Shown here piece after piece: positions 29,101-44,100 of a stretch of 64,000 bases of DNA. The translations under genes were made by a program, and so were the position numbers. A model generated the notes under the pieces. It was not told where the DNA came from and searched no databases. It worked only from the letters and a program-made list of their open reading frames with translations. The stretch's first letter is position 1; the number at the start of each line of letters is the position of its first letter. Source of the DNA: Gymnogyps californianus (taxonomy: Eukaryota > Chordata > Aves > Accipitriformes > Cathartidae); assembly GCF_018139145.2 (NCBI RefSeq), contig NC_059475.1:11208437-11272436 (forward strand), read 5' to 3'.

Positions 29101-32100
29101 ATGTAATGTTTACCCAAATCGCCAATTGGAAATCAAAACCTATAGGAATGGATCTTGCTGCTAGAAACGAACACCAAGGGGTGGCTTTTCCCACACGCCT
29201 TGAAGCCGTTGCCTGGTGCTGCAGGTGCCCCCAGCAGCTGTGGGCCTCCCCATGCAGCGACAGGAGGTTCTGCCTGCGCCCAGACAGCCTGCAGGACACC
29301 AAGGGACAGAATGCTTTGCCTTTCCATGGCAAACCCTCTTCCATTGTTTGCTCTGGGACTCAGGTGGGTTCATTTCCATAGTCTTCAGATCTGGGACTTC
29401 ACACTGATTTGACTGACTCCACAGGATTACATCCTACATGGATTTGGGCAAGTGTTTATTCGTGATAGAGCTAAATGTGATGCAACATGAGATAGGCATG
29501 AAATGTAATGAAACAACACATTTTCTGGATCAGCACTGACTGTTTCCCTGGAAAGGCTCCAAAGAGAAACAGCTGCATAAGCAGCTAAGGCAGACAGCTA
29601 CTAGAAGCTGCAGCGGGAAGCTCTCTCCACCACGCTTTTCACTTCATCCCCTTTACTAGACATGAAAATGCTTCTGGCAAAAATAGAACTGCTCAGTAAG
29701 ACATTCCTGACTTACTGACTTACAGTTCAGCTCACATTTGTAGTCTCAGGTTTTATCACATAAATTTATTGACAGTCACTAGATGCAACAGTGCAGTCAA
29801 ATGTACCCTGAATCCACCGAATAGCCAATATAGTTTTTAAAGTTTGAAACATTATACTTGAAGTCACTGAAAAATAAAATTCTGTATGCCACTTCAGATA
29901 ACATTAAAAATTTCAAGAGCTAAAGCTTTATTTAAAAAAAAAATATGAAAAAGAAAAAAAGGTTAAGCTCACAATAAGCATGACACGTGTTTTCAATCTA
30001 AGATGCGAGTCTAATCTTCCTACAGCCCTGGTCTACCAAAGCACTTCAATATATGGTTGCTCCTGTAAACTCAACAACCCTATTCAGGTACTCGCTGCTT
30101 CTCTAGACGAAGACCCCTGTACAAGTGCTTGTCATCTCCTTTTCTACAAAGCAGCCCAGCCACTGGCACCAACGAAGGATGTGTCGCTATAAAATAGCTT
30201 GGTTACCAGACAGGTTAGAGCTACGCAAGTATACTGCTCTGTTCACAGTAACGTGCCCTGCATTGCATGAGATGCTTGTACTCGTTGCCTGTTGCCTGAC
30301 TTGCTGAACACTGCCATACCTATACAACTGGTTTTACTAAAAGGCAACAGAACACGACCCTGTCAAGAACAGTGATGATAACTGTAGCTAAATATGACAG
30401 TGATTTGAAAGGTGTCCATTTGACTACATACATATATAGGAAAGAGACAGTGTTGACCCAAAACAAGAATTCTTTTCTTCATTTTTAGAAAGAGGCCAGA
30501 TACCGAAACATATACCCAAAATTTCTGTGATTAACAAATCTATACTACATGCAAATATTAAAAGAAAAAAAAAATTCCGTCAAAGGAAGGGAGAGGAGAA
30601 GGTATAGGAGCTAATTAAACTCGCCCTACAAAAATTAAGTAATCTTTAAAAGAGTATTTTCCTCTATTATACTATGCTCTATGAGCTCCTTATAAAATTA
30701 GTAAGGTTAAAAATGTTTCATTTGACAAAAATAATATTCAGTTAAATGTATTTTAATGAGAGGTCCTAACTCTCCAAAGGATTATGTGAACACTACTTAA
30801 ATGCACTACAGATAGTTCCAAAATCTACCTTAAAATATTAATAAGACTAGCTGGATCTTGCTGAGCAGACATTTTTGGAGAGTGAACACCACATAAATAC
30901 CACTGTTGGGGAAGTTCAAAGGCAGCTGGGAACAGCGAGACTCACGCACCCCTAATTGCCACCAACCACAGCAACAAAACCCTGTCCCAGTGCAGGAAGC
31001 GCAACACAATGAGTCCATTTCTGCTTTCGATCCCACTGGTATTTTACCCTTTGTACCCCCAGCTGAGCACCTGAGAAATATGCAGTTTTGTCATCTCCTG
31101 CCAAAAGCACCCATATCAGCAACTGGCAAAAATGGAGACATTGCTATTTTTCATCTTAAAAGACTGTAACATGGATTTGAGGCTACCTAATCTAGGCTGA
31201 TTTTGGACAGAGCTCTTTCCCCAGCACTGCACCCTGCAGTTGCCGCACTCACAGCTGGACTCAGCACAATCCAGAGATCAGAGGATCTATCTTTATTGCC
31301 CTCCTGTTTTATTGGGCCAAAATGCCAGAAGTGAAACATTAGTACATTTATTGCATTCATGTGGCTCATCTTCACTGGGATTTTTTTCTCTTTTTTGGAA
31401 GACAAGCTTCTGCATGGAAAAAAACACGTGCCTTCATTTTTCCTGGATGAATTTGGACACACTTGTCCATCCATCCTCTCTGTCTCTCGGATATATGTAC
31501 TAATATTAGATTTGCGTATAAAAACCTTGCCATAGTTTGAAATTAAAACAATGGTATGAAAGACATCTGAAACTTATAGTCTGCTATGTGACACATTACA
31601 GAAAGGCTGCATGCATTCAGTGTGCTAGAAGGTCAAGAGTTCCTTTGTTGATGCACAAAAGCTGTCAGGACTTTGTTACTTGGAGCTTTTCTGAAGAGCT
31701 CTCTCAGGCGGCATTTGTCATATTTAAATATGTTGACTTGATCTCAGAGCTTTTATAACAACTTACAAAAATAAACTTTAAAAAATTACAATTGGTAGAC
31801 ATAATACAGAACAGTAGCTCTAGAAACTTTCAGTACCCCTGCACCACAGTTATCTGAAGAAAACCTGCACATCATCTGACAAGAAATGTTATACTATTTT
31901 TAATAAACAGATTATTCACCAGAAATCAGGCAAGTGCTTTAATCCAAAAATCTCCTCAAATAAAGCACAAAATAAACCCTCTAACATCCTTTGGAATTAA
32001 GAGCATATTTGCTGTTTTCTTACCTGTCTTTCACTGTAATCAAAATGGGGGGGGCAGGCGGAACCCACACCCAAAACCCAGAAGAGATTGCTTTCTTTTC

Positions 32101-35100
32101 TTTTTTTTGGCCAATTGTTTTCATTTTGATTGTTTAAGCAAGATAAACCTTGCAGAAAGAATGTTGCCTGACTATCCCAGTCATGAATAAGGCTGGCAGC
32201 ATTTAAGTACCTTGCCTTTTTTTTGTAGGCTTACGCCTATCATACTGAGATAATGCTTTAAGGCTATCATTAAAAACTTAGCAAAAAAACAGAAAGCAAA
32301 ACCATTAATCCAGAAACAGAGAACTGGTGCACAAAGATGAAGAAACAAAGGCACCAAGAGCCTCACCTTCGAGCACAGCAGATACTAAGCAGAGACTAAG
32401 CCTTCAGTCTTGGGAGCCTTGCAAGTAGTGACACTCACGAGATTGTGATTGCAAGAAAATAATTAATCCTCTACATGGTTCCAGGGTCAGGGGCTGACCA
32501 GCCAGTAGAGGACTTGTCTACAGACCCAGAGGAAGGGATTTCTCATGCTTTATGGCATCCAAAGCATGCAGGCAAGTTGGTCAACAACCATGGCTTTGCT
32601 ACAGGAAGAAGCTGGTAATATGCTTTTAAAAAAAAAAAAGAAAAAAAAAAAAAAGCCCTGTTGCTACAGTCTGGTCTGACTACAGAGACGAAATACTACA
32701 CTGAACCTAAAATTTTTAACTAAACAACAACTACAACAACCTAATAAATCAGCTAAGCTTCCGCTTAGAAACTGGCTTTTTAAAGTAAGTGGTGAGTCAA
32801 GTTATTTCAAGGTCATTTCACAGAATATTTTACAATATGTTCTAAAATACATTTTTATATTAGGTGAATTATTAATGAACACTTGATTAAGACTTGGTTT
32901 TTAGAAGCCAGTACTGGGTAAATGAGCTCATACAGAACTAGCCATCAGGTCTGAGTCTGAATCCAGATTTTTAAATTATTATTTATTTATTTTTAAAGAG
33001 CTGAATCATTTAATCCCATCATTTCTAACTTTCCTGAGCAGAATGACTGTACAGTAGTGTATGGCAGCTATAGCTGAGCTCAAAATGCAATGCTATACAA
33101 GAAGGCAGCAGTTCTGGGCTCCTGGGGTCTATTTTCTTCCAGCTCACCACACAATCTTCAAAGTCACTGCATTTTCCAGTGCTAGCATTCACAGCCACTT
33201 AACTAGTAAAGCCAAATACAGCTCCAAAGAATGATAATATGATTTTTTTCCAGTTTAACTCATCACTTGCACATACCAGTTTACCATGGGTAGACAATGC
33301 TTTTACTTTTTACATTTTTATTTACAATTTGGAAACACTAGGAATTGACCAACCAGCATCTCTTACCAATATGGCATCCAATAGTGTCAACAAGCAAGAT
33401 GGACTTGAACAGTTCAAACAACTAGAATTAGAAAATGTATCTTTAGCGTAACATTTTTTAGGAAGGTTTCTGACAGCAGGGAAAGTTAACAGCACTCATA
33501 CAGAACGAACAAACCAGGCTGCTGGCAGCATATCGCACAGTGAAAATTAGATTTCAGCACCTCTAGGTCTTATTTCCAAAACCTTTCTGGCCGAAAACAA
33601 AGAAGGTACATAACAGCCCTTATGACTGAAGGAAAGAGTCTTGAAAAATAAAAGTAAATATAAAAAAGGTGAAAAAATATGAAAAGGAGCATGCTTCAAA
33701 GAGAGGGGCAGAGAGCCGAAGACATAAAATTTGGCAGCAAATTGCACACCACGAGGTACAATAGTCTTTTTTTTACACCAAAATCCAACACAATAGAAGG
33801 GAGATAAACATACGTAGAAGATCAGTGTTTATTTACACAGCCACGTATTAATGACTCTGTTTTCACACTCCAGCCAGCGTGAAATTCAGACGGAGGCACC
33901 TGTCTCAACAACACTGGCTGTGCTTGTTCTGCTGCTATCAGGGCTGTATCTGGGCTGAGAGGCAGTGAACTTCCTACCCTAGATGCCTACAGCCAAGCAG
34001 GAGACGGAGCAAGCCGGCCTAGCCCTTGCAGCCCCGCGGCCAGCCAGCCAGGCAGCGAGCAGCCCCAGCGGCAGCCCCACCGCTCACAACAGCCCTCACT
34101 TGGCAGGAAAGGCTTCCTACCGTATACAATTACTTCCTACCTCGCTAAAAAAAACCAAAACAAACAAACAAGAGAAAAAGGAAAAAAAGAATCTGAGAGA
34201 AATGCCTTTGCCTTCCACTGAGCACTTGCTGATCAGCATAACTTGTATTAATGATCTGGGTGTGTAGTCCTTGGCAGGAAGCTCACTACCATCTCTCGCA
34301 ATGTTTTCTAATCTCAGTTGCAATTTACCCTGGGGCAGTTGTTTTATCTGCATTGTACATCCAGCAAGGATGGCAGAGAGCACAGCAGCATGTGGAGGTG
34401 GACACCAGTCACAGAGAAGAGTATTTGCTGTTGCACAGGTCCTTTTAAAGTTGCTCTTGTAACTCATTCAAAGGGGCAGTAGAAGTAAGCAACACAAGAC
34501 TAATTCAAAGTGTGGCATAACCACATGGTTCCTTCTAAGTTAGTATCTTAGTCAAATGAACAAATCCAGAGAGTGATGCAAGACAAGCAAGGCAGTATCT
34601 CTTAATTGGTTTCTTAAGCAGAAACAGGCATGACCTTGGGAAACACAAGCTGTTCTTCAGGGCTGAAATAGGAGCAGCAAATGTCCAAGGCAAAATGCAA
34701 ACTTTGAAAAACTAATCAGAATTTGATCTAGCAGTGTTAGCCAGAGTATTAGAGAAGGTGAAATGAACAACAGTTCTGGTTGTGCTCCAAGTAACTATGT
34801 AGTGTTCCTCTTTGGGTCTTCTCTAACATAGATTAGGTGAAGATGTTTAAGCCTCTCCTGCAGGTCACGTTCTCTAAAGCTCAGACCATTCTTGCTGCTC
34901 TGCCCAGGACTTGCTCTAGTTTATCTGCCTCTTGCCTATAACATGTGCTTCAAACTGGGCAAACTATTGTAGCTGGGGTTTCACCTGCACCAACTAGATG
35001 GAAAGGAAACCACCCCAGTCCCCGACATACCGCAGGCCTTCTTAGACTCCCAGGATCAGCACCCCTTGGGTCAGCACTACACCCTATGGACTCAGGCTTG

Positions 35101-38100
35101 GTGTGTGGTCTGTTATAAGCACCAGATCATTTTCTGCAGCATATTCCCAATTTTCTCTGGGTGTTGCACTCCTTCGTTAGAAGGGTCATAATTTTCTAGC
35201 AGCTTTTAGAAATTTTATCCTCTTGATCTCAGACCATTTCTTCAAGTTTTCAAGATTTTTAAAAATTCTAAGCCTGCATTTCAAAGCACTTGCAGCTCAT
35301 TCCAGTTTGATTACATCTGCACCTCCTCAATCCAGCACCCAGATTTTTAAGAAGCATGACAAGTACCAGCCTACCACAGGAATCACTGAAATCCCACTTA
35401 ATGCATTTCCCCCATCTAGCAGCAAACTATTGCTAGCACCGCTGTAAGTAGTTCTTTAGCTGCCCGTGTGACATAATTTAACGTAAACCATATTCACAAG
35501 TTTGCTCATTAAAGCAAGGGCTCTACAAGTGTCAAGTCAGAATTGCAACTTCTGCTGCTCTCAAACATGCTGGACCAATTTCTTCATAAAGGAGGAAGAT
35601 ACCTATATCTGGCTGTAGCGTTCACAATCAGTGCCAAGATGTCACCATTACCCACTTCATCCCTCAGCTCCCAGGTGATTAGTATGACAGGCCCACAGCT
35701 CTCATGTATTTCTAATTTAAAACTTCTGTAAACGTGAAGTACAGCTCCTCTGTTAGCTGAAATGATATAATGCTTGTCCTTCTCTCTGCCATCACCCAGG
35801 ACCCAGAACAAAACCAAGGCCCATTTGGGTACCTGCCAGACTCTCACAGTTCTGGAAGATTTGAAGCAAAATGTGACCAGCTGCCAGGCCAACAGCTCTC
35901 CTTGCAAAGGCTTTTTCACCACAGAAATACTTAGTTCTCCCCTGCTGCCAGGTTTGTTTCAAAATACAGCTTAAACTCACCCAAACATTCCCGACCTGAG
36001 GAAAAGGTTAAAAGACTGAAGAATTAGAAAACTGTAATTATGTCATATTATGGTATAAACTCAGATTATTTTTCAATAAGCACTTTTCATCGGACATACA
36101 GGTTAAGACACCAATATCCTAGAGATCTGAAACAGCAAACAGGTGTCTAGGTTAGTTCGCAGAAACCTGGCTGTTTGCAGACACAAACAGATCTCGTGTG
36201 TAAGTGTAGACATGTTAGGGAATATGGGAATTTTGAGAACTGACTGACACAAAATAATCCACCTTTAAACACTGTAGCAGAGAAAGTAAAGCAAACTAAA
36301 CACAATTTCAAGGGCATTAAAAGGGAATTTCTACTTTGTCTTCACAACAGATCCCAGTTAAACTTTTGTTTCACCATGAACTCCATCACTGTTAAGGCTT
36401 TCTAAAGAGAAAATGCGAATAGAAAATCTGTCATTTGCTTAAGAAAATCAGCTTCTACTAAAATATTTTGCATTTTCACTTCTTATACAGCATCTCTTGG
36501 AACTGTGGTATTTTACATTCTACCAAAAGTATATTAAAAGCTATCTGCACAGATGCCCAAAACAGAAAATAACGTAGAATTAGATGTGTCAGCAGAAAGA
36601 GGAAAGAGTGCAACCACATCCCCAAAACCCCAGTTCTCAGGACAGACATGGGAACCTCAGGAAGGACCTAATCCGTAGGAGACAGGAAATTGCCTTATTG
36701 TCTGAAATCGGGTTTTTAGCAGCCGAGTGTTTAATCACTTCTTGGTAGCAAAAGTTATGTATTTCCTCACTTATCAGTACACAAACATTACCAGAGTGAA
36801 GCTGGAAACGTAGCCAACAACAAAGCCCTAACAACTACATCTGGCACCGTCAGGGTCTCTCTGAAGCCAGGAGAAAGGCCTGACCCGAGCAAAGCATTGG
36901 CATGGGCTGCGTGCCAGGGGCCACGCAGGAGCACCCCTCGCCCCACACACGCCACCCTGCCTGGTGGATGGACACACAGCCCAGCTCCTGCACAGTCAAA
37001 CCCAAAAGCACTACGAAGCCACAGTTACGGGAACACGCCCTGTCGTAACCTTTTGTTTCATTCAAACTTAATTAAGCCACTTGTGGTGACAATAGTAGTG
37101 TTTTGTGTGAAAGTAACTGGGTGTCACTCCCTGTGGGAATCTCTATAAAATGTCTAGGAAACCAGGTCAGGGTGGGACAGTTCCCTTCTGTCGATTACTT
37201 GCAAAGCCATTAAAGCAAGGGACAGGGAAACAGCACAGTGCTGTTAAAAGTACAGATGTAAAGCTACTGTTATCTTGTAAGCCAAAAAATTTAAAATTCC
37301 CAAATGCCTGTAAAAAGTCTTATTTAGGCTGCCTGCTTATGGTACTTTGGCCGGGCTTCATTGCTTTTCATGACTGATAAAGCTGAAAAATCGTGTGTTT
37401 GTGGAAATGTCTGTAGGATAATAAAAATAAAGTGATTTCATTACCAAATCACATGCCAAACATTTGCTTTTGCTGATGTAATTTGGCCCAATCTCAGTTT
37501 AAAACACAGCTCAGAGAGTCAAATACTTTGTGTTGCTTTCAAAAAACCCTGTCTGCTGTGTGTCCTGTCATCACCCGAGCTTCTCCCCATCCTCTCTCTA
37601 AAAGTCCTTAGAGAAACGAATGCATAGACAGCGTTCAACAACTGTGGTTTCACTGCATGTTCATAGGCGATTTGCTGCTTCTCCTCTCGTCTCAAACAAA
37701 TCTTCCTTACCACTCATTCCCATTAGTCCCATATTTTCTACTACTTTGAAATAACTCTGTAGAAGTTACTTATTAAAATTCTTAAAAATAAATTTACAAT
37801 GAAAATCCAGTGCAAGGCTTTGGGTGCCCTGTCCTAAAAGGCAAAAGCAAAGAAGCATAGATACCAAAATAAACAGCTTGTCTTTCAAGTATACCAAACA
37901 CACCTAGGTGCCACTTAAAAAGTCAGTAAAATATGTGGCCCTTAATACCCTCAACACCTCAATAGCTTCTGGATTCTGCTATCCAAGCACTATGTGTTTG
38001 GATTTAAAAAACCAAAAAACATAACAACAACAAAAAAAAACCCCAAAAGCAGCTGAATGTCTTTTTGTGAAAAGTCATAACCTTTCACTCACTAAACTTC

Positions 38101-41100
38101 CTATAAATATGGCAGTCAACTCCTAGTTTCAAGTTTTATGACCTTCACAGGAATGCATTTTTATTATAATAAGCAATTTAGCAATGCTATCTAATACAAC
38201 TAAGATAAGTTTGGTGTGTTCATTATAAACCCTGATTATCAGGTTTGGAAATTTCCCCATTTCAATTATTATTTTGAAGAGATTAGTAAATCCAGCAAAA
38301 GGGATGTGCCATCTGGATATTCACTCTTTATAGAAGAAACAGGTTAAAGTTTTCATTATGATAAGGATATTTTTGAGTTGGAGCACAACTGGCATTCCCT
38401 TCTTTCATCTTACAATTCAATTACTCTCTTAAAAAAAACAAATATTTGCCTCAAGGGACACAATCAGTCATGACACTTGAACACACAAACTCACTGGCTT
38501 CTGTACCAGTATATACAGCACAGGAGAAGCCTGGCTGAAAACCCGAGTTGCCTCTAAAGGATCAACAAATGCCAGCACTTCAGGAGGAAATTTAGCCACA
38601 ATACCAGCAGGTTTATACATGCTGGATGATTTGCTTAATTAAGAGACACGTATTTGCTTAGCACTACAGAGGAAGGTAGACAGAGGGGAGAGGAAGACAT
38701 CTAGAACCCAACCAGCCTCATTTACCATGAGGGGCAAGACTGCAGATTAGGATGTTTGTAAACAACTGAGGACTGGTAGGAAGCCAATTTCTACCTAATA
38801 ACAAGAAGAGAGACCTGGTATCCACTCCTCATCCTGCTGATTGCCCTACGGCTACGTAACGTGGCAGCACCCAGCACGGCCCCGGAGTACCTCTCCCTTT
38901 CTCAGCTCTGTGGGAAGGAGAGCACCAGGCAAAGCAGGTTTTATTAACTCCCAAAGCATTCATTTGACAGTCTTTTGAAATGAAGACAATATGAAAAGGA
39001 GCGGAAGGGGTTTGGCAGATAAAGACCATCCCGTTTTATCATTCGCGGGTACACCAGTGTGGTTAGTACAGGGAGACGAGGCTCAGAGCCAGTGCTGAGT
39101 CAGTCACAAAACCTCCAGCCTCCATCCCCATTTCTGACCCAGGGCTCCACCTCAGCTGACTCACACCCTGGCCCCCGACTCCCCTCCGCTCCCATCCCCC
39201 CTCAAGCCACATGCTTTCTGTAATGCTGCCTTGGCTAAAGCAGCACCCCACCAGAGGAGCCTGTGGAGCCTTCCCTACAGCAGACACGTCAATGCCACCG
39301 AGTCCATGTAGGACTGACAGCATATGATGCTACTAAAGAGAGCCACTGTGTTTTTATGCAAGCCCTGGAAATGTGGTCATAAATAATTTTAGAGTCATTC
39401 TCTTGCAATAAGTTTCCCAACAGGAGTTTTTGGAAGGGAACTTAATCTACTATAAAACAAGCTTTGAAAGGTCAACTCCAGGAACGAGGAAAACAAAGAG
39501 AGGCCAACAGGGACCGAGTTCAAGATCATTTCATTTGTTTTTCAGGAATCTATATGATATATATATACACACATATGCCCACAAATGCACATATGTATGT
39601 ATTTATATACACAGCACTCAAAACTTCTTAGCTCAATTTTATTTCCTTGCTTTATGCTAATGTTGTCCAGTTAGGCCTCAAAACCACTGCTCAGACTGTA
39701 CAAGTCCTCTGCCCAGGAACCGTGCCCAACGTGGGCTCTACAATAGAGACAATGCTCAGAAGACCAAAGCCGTGCACAGGAATTTGCCACGGCCCTCCCC
39801 CGAACACACAACACTATCATCCGAAACTGGGTATATCCAGAGAGAAATGCTAGATTTTACCAAGGCAGCTGATAATTATGCATTAGCACTGTAGATAAAG
39901 TTTCCTTAGTTCTCCTCAAGTGTAAGCATGTGTTTTGAAAAAACAGCATACATGTTTGAGGGGGAAGACAACACCACATTTGCATGCTTTAGAGAATCAA
40001 CACCTCCCTTCAGAGTCAGTCTGGGATGTTTTCATGTGCAGCGATTTCTGCTCTCCTCAAGCATGAATCTACAGTCATGGGAGAGCCAGAATTTCAGGTG
40101 CACAGCATGAGCCAGGTCCTGCCCTCTGATACATACCTCAAACATCAGTGGGAGCCTCATTTATATGTGCATGTACATATCTGTATCATTTACACAGGTA
40201 AACTGCCAGTAAATCAAGTGAAGAATCTACTCCATACAGAGAGGTTCAAATAAATGTTTAGAGAACACTCACATATGTCTTAAAAAGGCTATTGAATACA
40301 CTCTGCAACTAGCTGGATGAATTCTTGTTCATCATCATGTTATGTTTTGCATGTTCAAAAACTTAGAGAGACATTCAAACTACTAGCATGGTGAACAACA
40401 TATGTTAAACCTTTAATCTTCTTCAATTGTCTAGCTATGTTTCATTCCATGAAGACACAAATAAGCATTACAGATTCCAAGCATGCTACTCTGCATTGAT
40501 TAGTAAAAGAAGAAATAAGAGAGAAACTTTGCCAGGATAATAAAGCTGTGCTCTTTTTCTAGATATATTTGCAAAAATCACAGTATGATTTCTAGGGTTT
40601 TGGCTACTTAGGACAGACTTCTGTTTCTCTCTCAAACTAGTGAACTGTGCAAATGCCAGGTCCAGAAACAGCTATTCTGAACAGTACTCATTCCCATTTT
40701 ACAAGGTTGTGATGGAAGGAAGTGTATGTTTGACACAGATTTAACATACATACAGATGGACTCCTACAAACTCAAAAAAAGTTTGTTTCTGCTCCAATTT
40801 GGTGCAAGTCTTCTGCAGCACTTTGGTTTTTTTAATTCTACAAAGAATTAAGGGGAAAATAAAGTCCACAGTAAGGCAACTCTGAAACAGCAGTGGGTTT
40901 GAACTTCTTGAAAATTGTTCAACTGGTTTTATTCATCCAGCTTAAAATCATATCATTGTAGAAACTTTGAAAGCCATATTTGGCAATGTTCTTCAAGAGC
41001 AGTTAAGACACAGGATTATTGTTATTTAGTTGGAGTGGAATGTTCTGTATGTATAAAACTTGTGTATATTGTAATGAGTAACTTAAGTGTGGCTAAAAGA

Positions 41101-44100
41101 GTTTATCAGCACAAAAATCAACAAGTACAGCATTCAGCTCTTAAATACTGTGAAAAAAAATGAACAGTTTTTGGGTGAGGCAGCAGGTTCTCGGTTTGTC
41201 TAAAAAAAAAAAAAAAAAAAAGAAAAAAAGACCATCAGCAGTTTAGATCCTGATCGCATTTTACCTCCTTTACCTCCTCCAAAGATTGGGAAGATTGCAA
41301 GAAGCCTGATAGATTGCAAAGCCATATCTGAGAAGTACTGTGAGCTGCAGACTCAGCTACAGAGCTCATGGCCACAACCTCATATAAAGTCTTCAAGTCA
41401 TATATTTTTTTAAAATGATGCCTACTAGCAACCTTGGCTCTGTTTACAGAACTACAATTGCAAAAATCCACTTAGCTCATTTTGTGATCCTGCTTTAACA
41501 AGTAAGATTTTTACTCCTGGCTGATCTACTTCAACCAGTCCCCAGGCAACTCCACAGAGGTGAGCGCTGGGCACCGCTGTCAGGATTTAGCCTGCTAACT
41601 CCTGTTTGCCTGCTTCACTACTAAAAATGGTAGCTGGCATAACATGCAAGAAAGACAGAAACTTAAAATCACCAGTTGCACCAAAGGAAAATCATGGTAT
41701 GTATATTGTAGCCTAATCCCTCTGCGCTGGCATTTTGGTTGGACTCAATTTCTAAGAATTCCTTATCTGTAAGTGGGGCTGTCAGAGTACACCACGGCAA
41801 TGATTAGGGAGTCCGCAGTCTTCTCGCAATGTGTCTCCTCTCATTCATGTTGCATAGATAGGCTTTCACAGCAGACTGTGATTCACGTGTGAGGAATGTT
41901 TGGTAGATATCCCCACAGAGCCCGCAGACTGCAGTTACTGCTTTCATTTGCAGTAATCTGAAGATTCATGTTTCTCTCATTAAATCAGTGATGACACAGT
42001 GAAGTGCAGGTCTGGGCATGGTCCAGGTTCATAATGAACATCTACAAGTATTTCACAGAATATCTATTCACACACTGCTCACATACAGACATTCTATATT
42101 CATTTGCAATTTGATCATATGTGCATCACAGATATGTCCATTAATTTCTGCAAATACTTACACCATGCCACTAGAAATAAATCTTTACTCTCAAGGAGCA
42201 GTAATACCACACTTTCAACACTGTGGAAGGTGTTGATTAGCCTCCTGCTTGGCAACCTTGTAAAGCATTACACAGGCTGTATTTTATGTACCAACTAATT
42301 TCCATGAGTCTTCTCACCATATATAAAAATTAATCACTTTGCTTAAGAACTTTGCAGAACCACGCCTTGCCTTTGTAATGTCACACTTGAGAGAGGACTT
42401 CATTTTTTTATTTCACATGGGTCTTAAAACTTCTTTTTTGTGTTGCAAATACTCCCTCAAACTAACCATGGAAATTTGGACCTGGGGCTGTATGTGTAGG
42501 CGAGGTGCATGTGGAATATCTCCTATAATTTGTTAATCATCAGACGCTTTCTCATTCCTTCCCTTTCCTGTCTGTTTTCATTACAAAGATGCTCAATGAC
42601 ATATGTTCAAGGCCTTTTCAAAAGAACAAAAGGGAGGAAGGAAGCACAGGTCAAAAAGGGAAACGAAGGGAAAAAGGAAAGGAGAAAAACAGAGGCTGTC
42701 AGGAAAACAGTGCAAATAGCTGTAATGGCACTCTTCATTTTCTGAAGAAAACTGTAGTAAGGACAATTATTACCTGAGAAAAAGTTAATAGTCACTGGGA
42801 GCTTATTAAAAATGAGTAAATAAAAACAGAGGCCTCTATATGTACCAAAGGTAACATGGTGTCCTTCTCCCTGGTGCTTTTGAGAAGTTTCAATGCAATG
42901 ATGCAAACAAGAAGACAGACACTTTCAACACTGTTTGTCTACTGAGTCCAGAAAATAACACTTCAGTGACAGTTTTAATTAAAAAGTCCTCCACAGTTTG
43001 GTGTCTAGTTACCCTCCAGTGTGCCCTTCCTCTCTGTTCTACGTCTATACAGTCAAGTAGCTTCTTAAAACTTACCCTTCTTGGGGCAACTTTTAGCCGT
43101 CACTTGGCAGTAAATAAGTGAACTGCTCCAAGACAAAGCTATTAAAAATATTCTTCGATAGCTAGATGTGGCAGGAACTAGAGTATTTTTTACGGTTTTG
43201 TCAACAAGATTTATACCAATGTTCAGTGGTTCTCTCTATCGAAATATGGTATTGCATGCTCTGCTGAAGAGAAGATCATTTCCTGTCCTTTCCACAACCA
43301 AGCAGACCACCTCCTTCAATAACTACCACATAGCAATTATCCACATTCTGCTTGCGAAAAAGCAGTTACAGGAAAGTATTTAAATCCATAAGCAGTGCAG
43401 GATTTTCTTTTGCTGTTGTTTAGCAACTAGAGCCAATGCTAGGTGACAGACAGATCCCCAGACCTCCAAACTGTTCTCTGGAAAGTCCTGTTTAGGAACT
43501 GCGGTTGAAACACATTTGGCCAGCCCTGGTCTCTTACAGCATGCACCAAGCAGCAAACTGAGGAGCCTGCCGAATATGCTATGATTTGCACCTTGCAAAA
43601 CCCTGTTTAATAAAGCAAGTAGTTCTTGTGAGCCTGGAATGAATGCAGCCTAGTGCCTCATGAGTTTACGTCTTATGCCTGATTGATGCTGATGTCTAAA
43701 GAGGGCAGAAAAGTTTTCTGCCATGTTTGAAGCAGATTGTAAAGCAGGGTACTTTTAGGATCACTCTTACATGCTGTGTGTTTCCACAAAACTTGCAGAA
43801 CAAAAATACCTGAAACTTTGTCAAGATCAGTTGATCCCAGCCATACTTTCAAAAAGTATATTAAAAGGAGGGTTACACGAACGGACACATTGCATGTCAT
43901 GACAGAAACCTTGCTTCTGCAGAAAAACAAGTTTAAAAGATTCTAAGCTATGAAATCCAAAACTGAACTCCACTTACCTTAGTGTTCATACAAGATTTTC
44001 CGCGCTTATACTCTTTGTGACTTGCTCTTTTATCAAGCTTGTTCCACAGAGCTTTGGCCTTCCATGTGGTCACTCTTGACTTCAGTTTGGTGTAAAAGTT

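Larger units (their letters stand above)
23767..43977 (-). other. First coding intron of MICAL2 (20.2 kb)
   Basis: It runs from donor GTAAGT after exon 1 to acceptor CTGCTAG before exon 2. I recognise no protein-coding exon in it on either strand; open frames are short and overlap randomly. It holds a CpG-rich patch with a tandem duplication (27046-27250), a CR1-like fragment (34790-35130), an imperfect hairpin (36122-36195), moderately GC-rich patches near 34010-34100, 36860-37030 and 39060-39300, and A-runs at 32628-32654 and 41202-41221. Long first introns of this kind commonly carry enhancers or alternative promoters; nothing here proves one. Confidence 0.7.

Noticed and set aside
29078..29412. 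Cluster of open frames on both strands
   Set aside because: Overlapping in up to six frames, which signals low stop density rather than a gene.
32021..32060. A consensus acceptor and donor bracketing a 10-nt microexon on the minus strand (TTACAG, then GTAAGA)
   Set aside because: Including 10 nt between coding exons 1 and 2 would shift the MICAL2 frame, and the sites are close enough to be chance.
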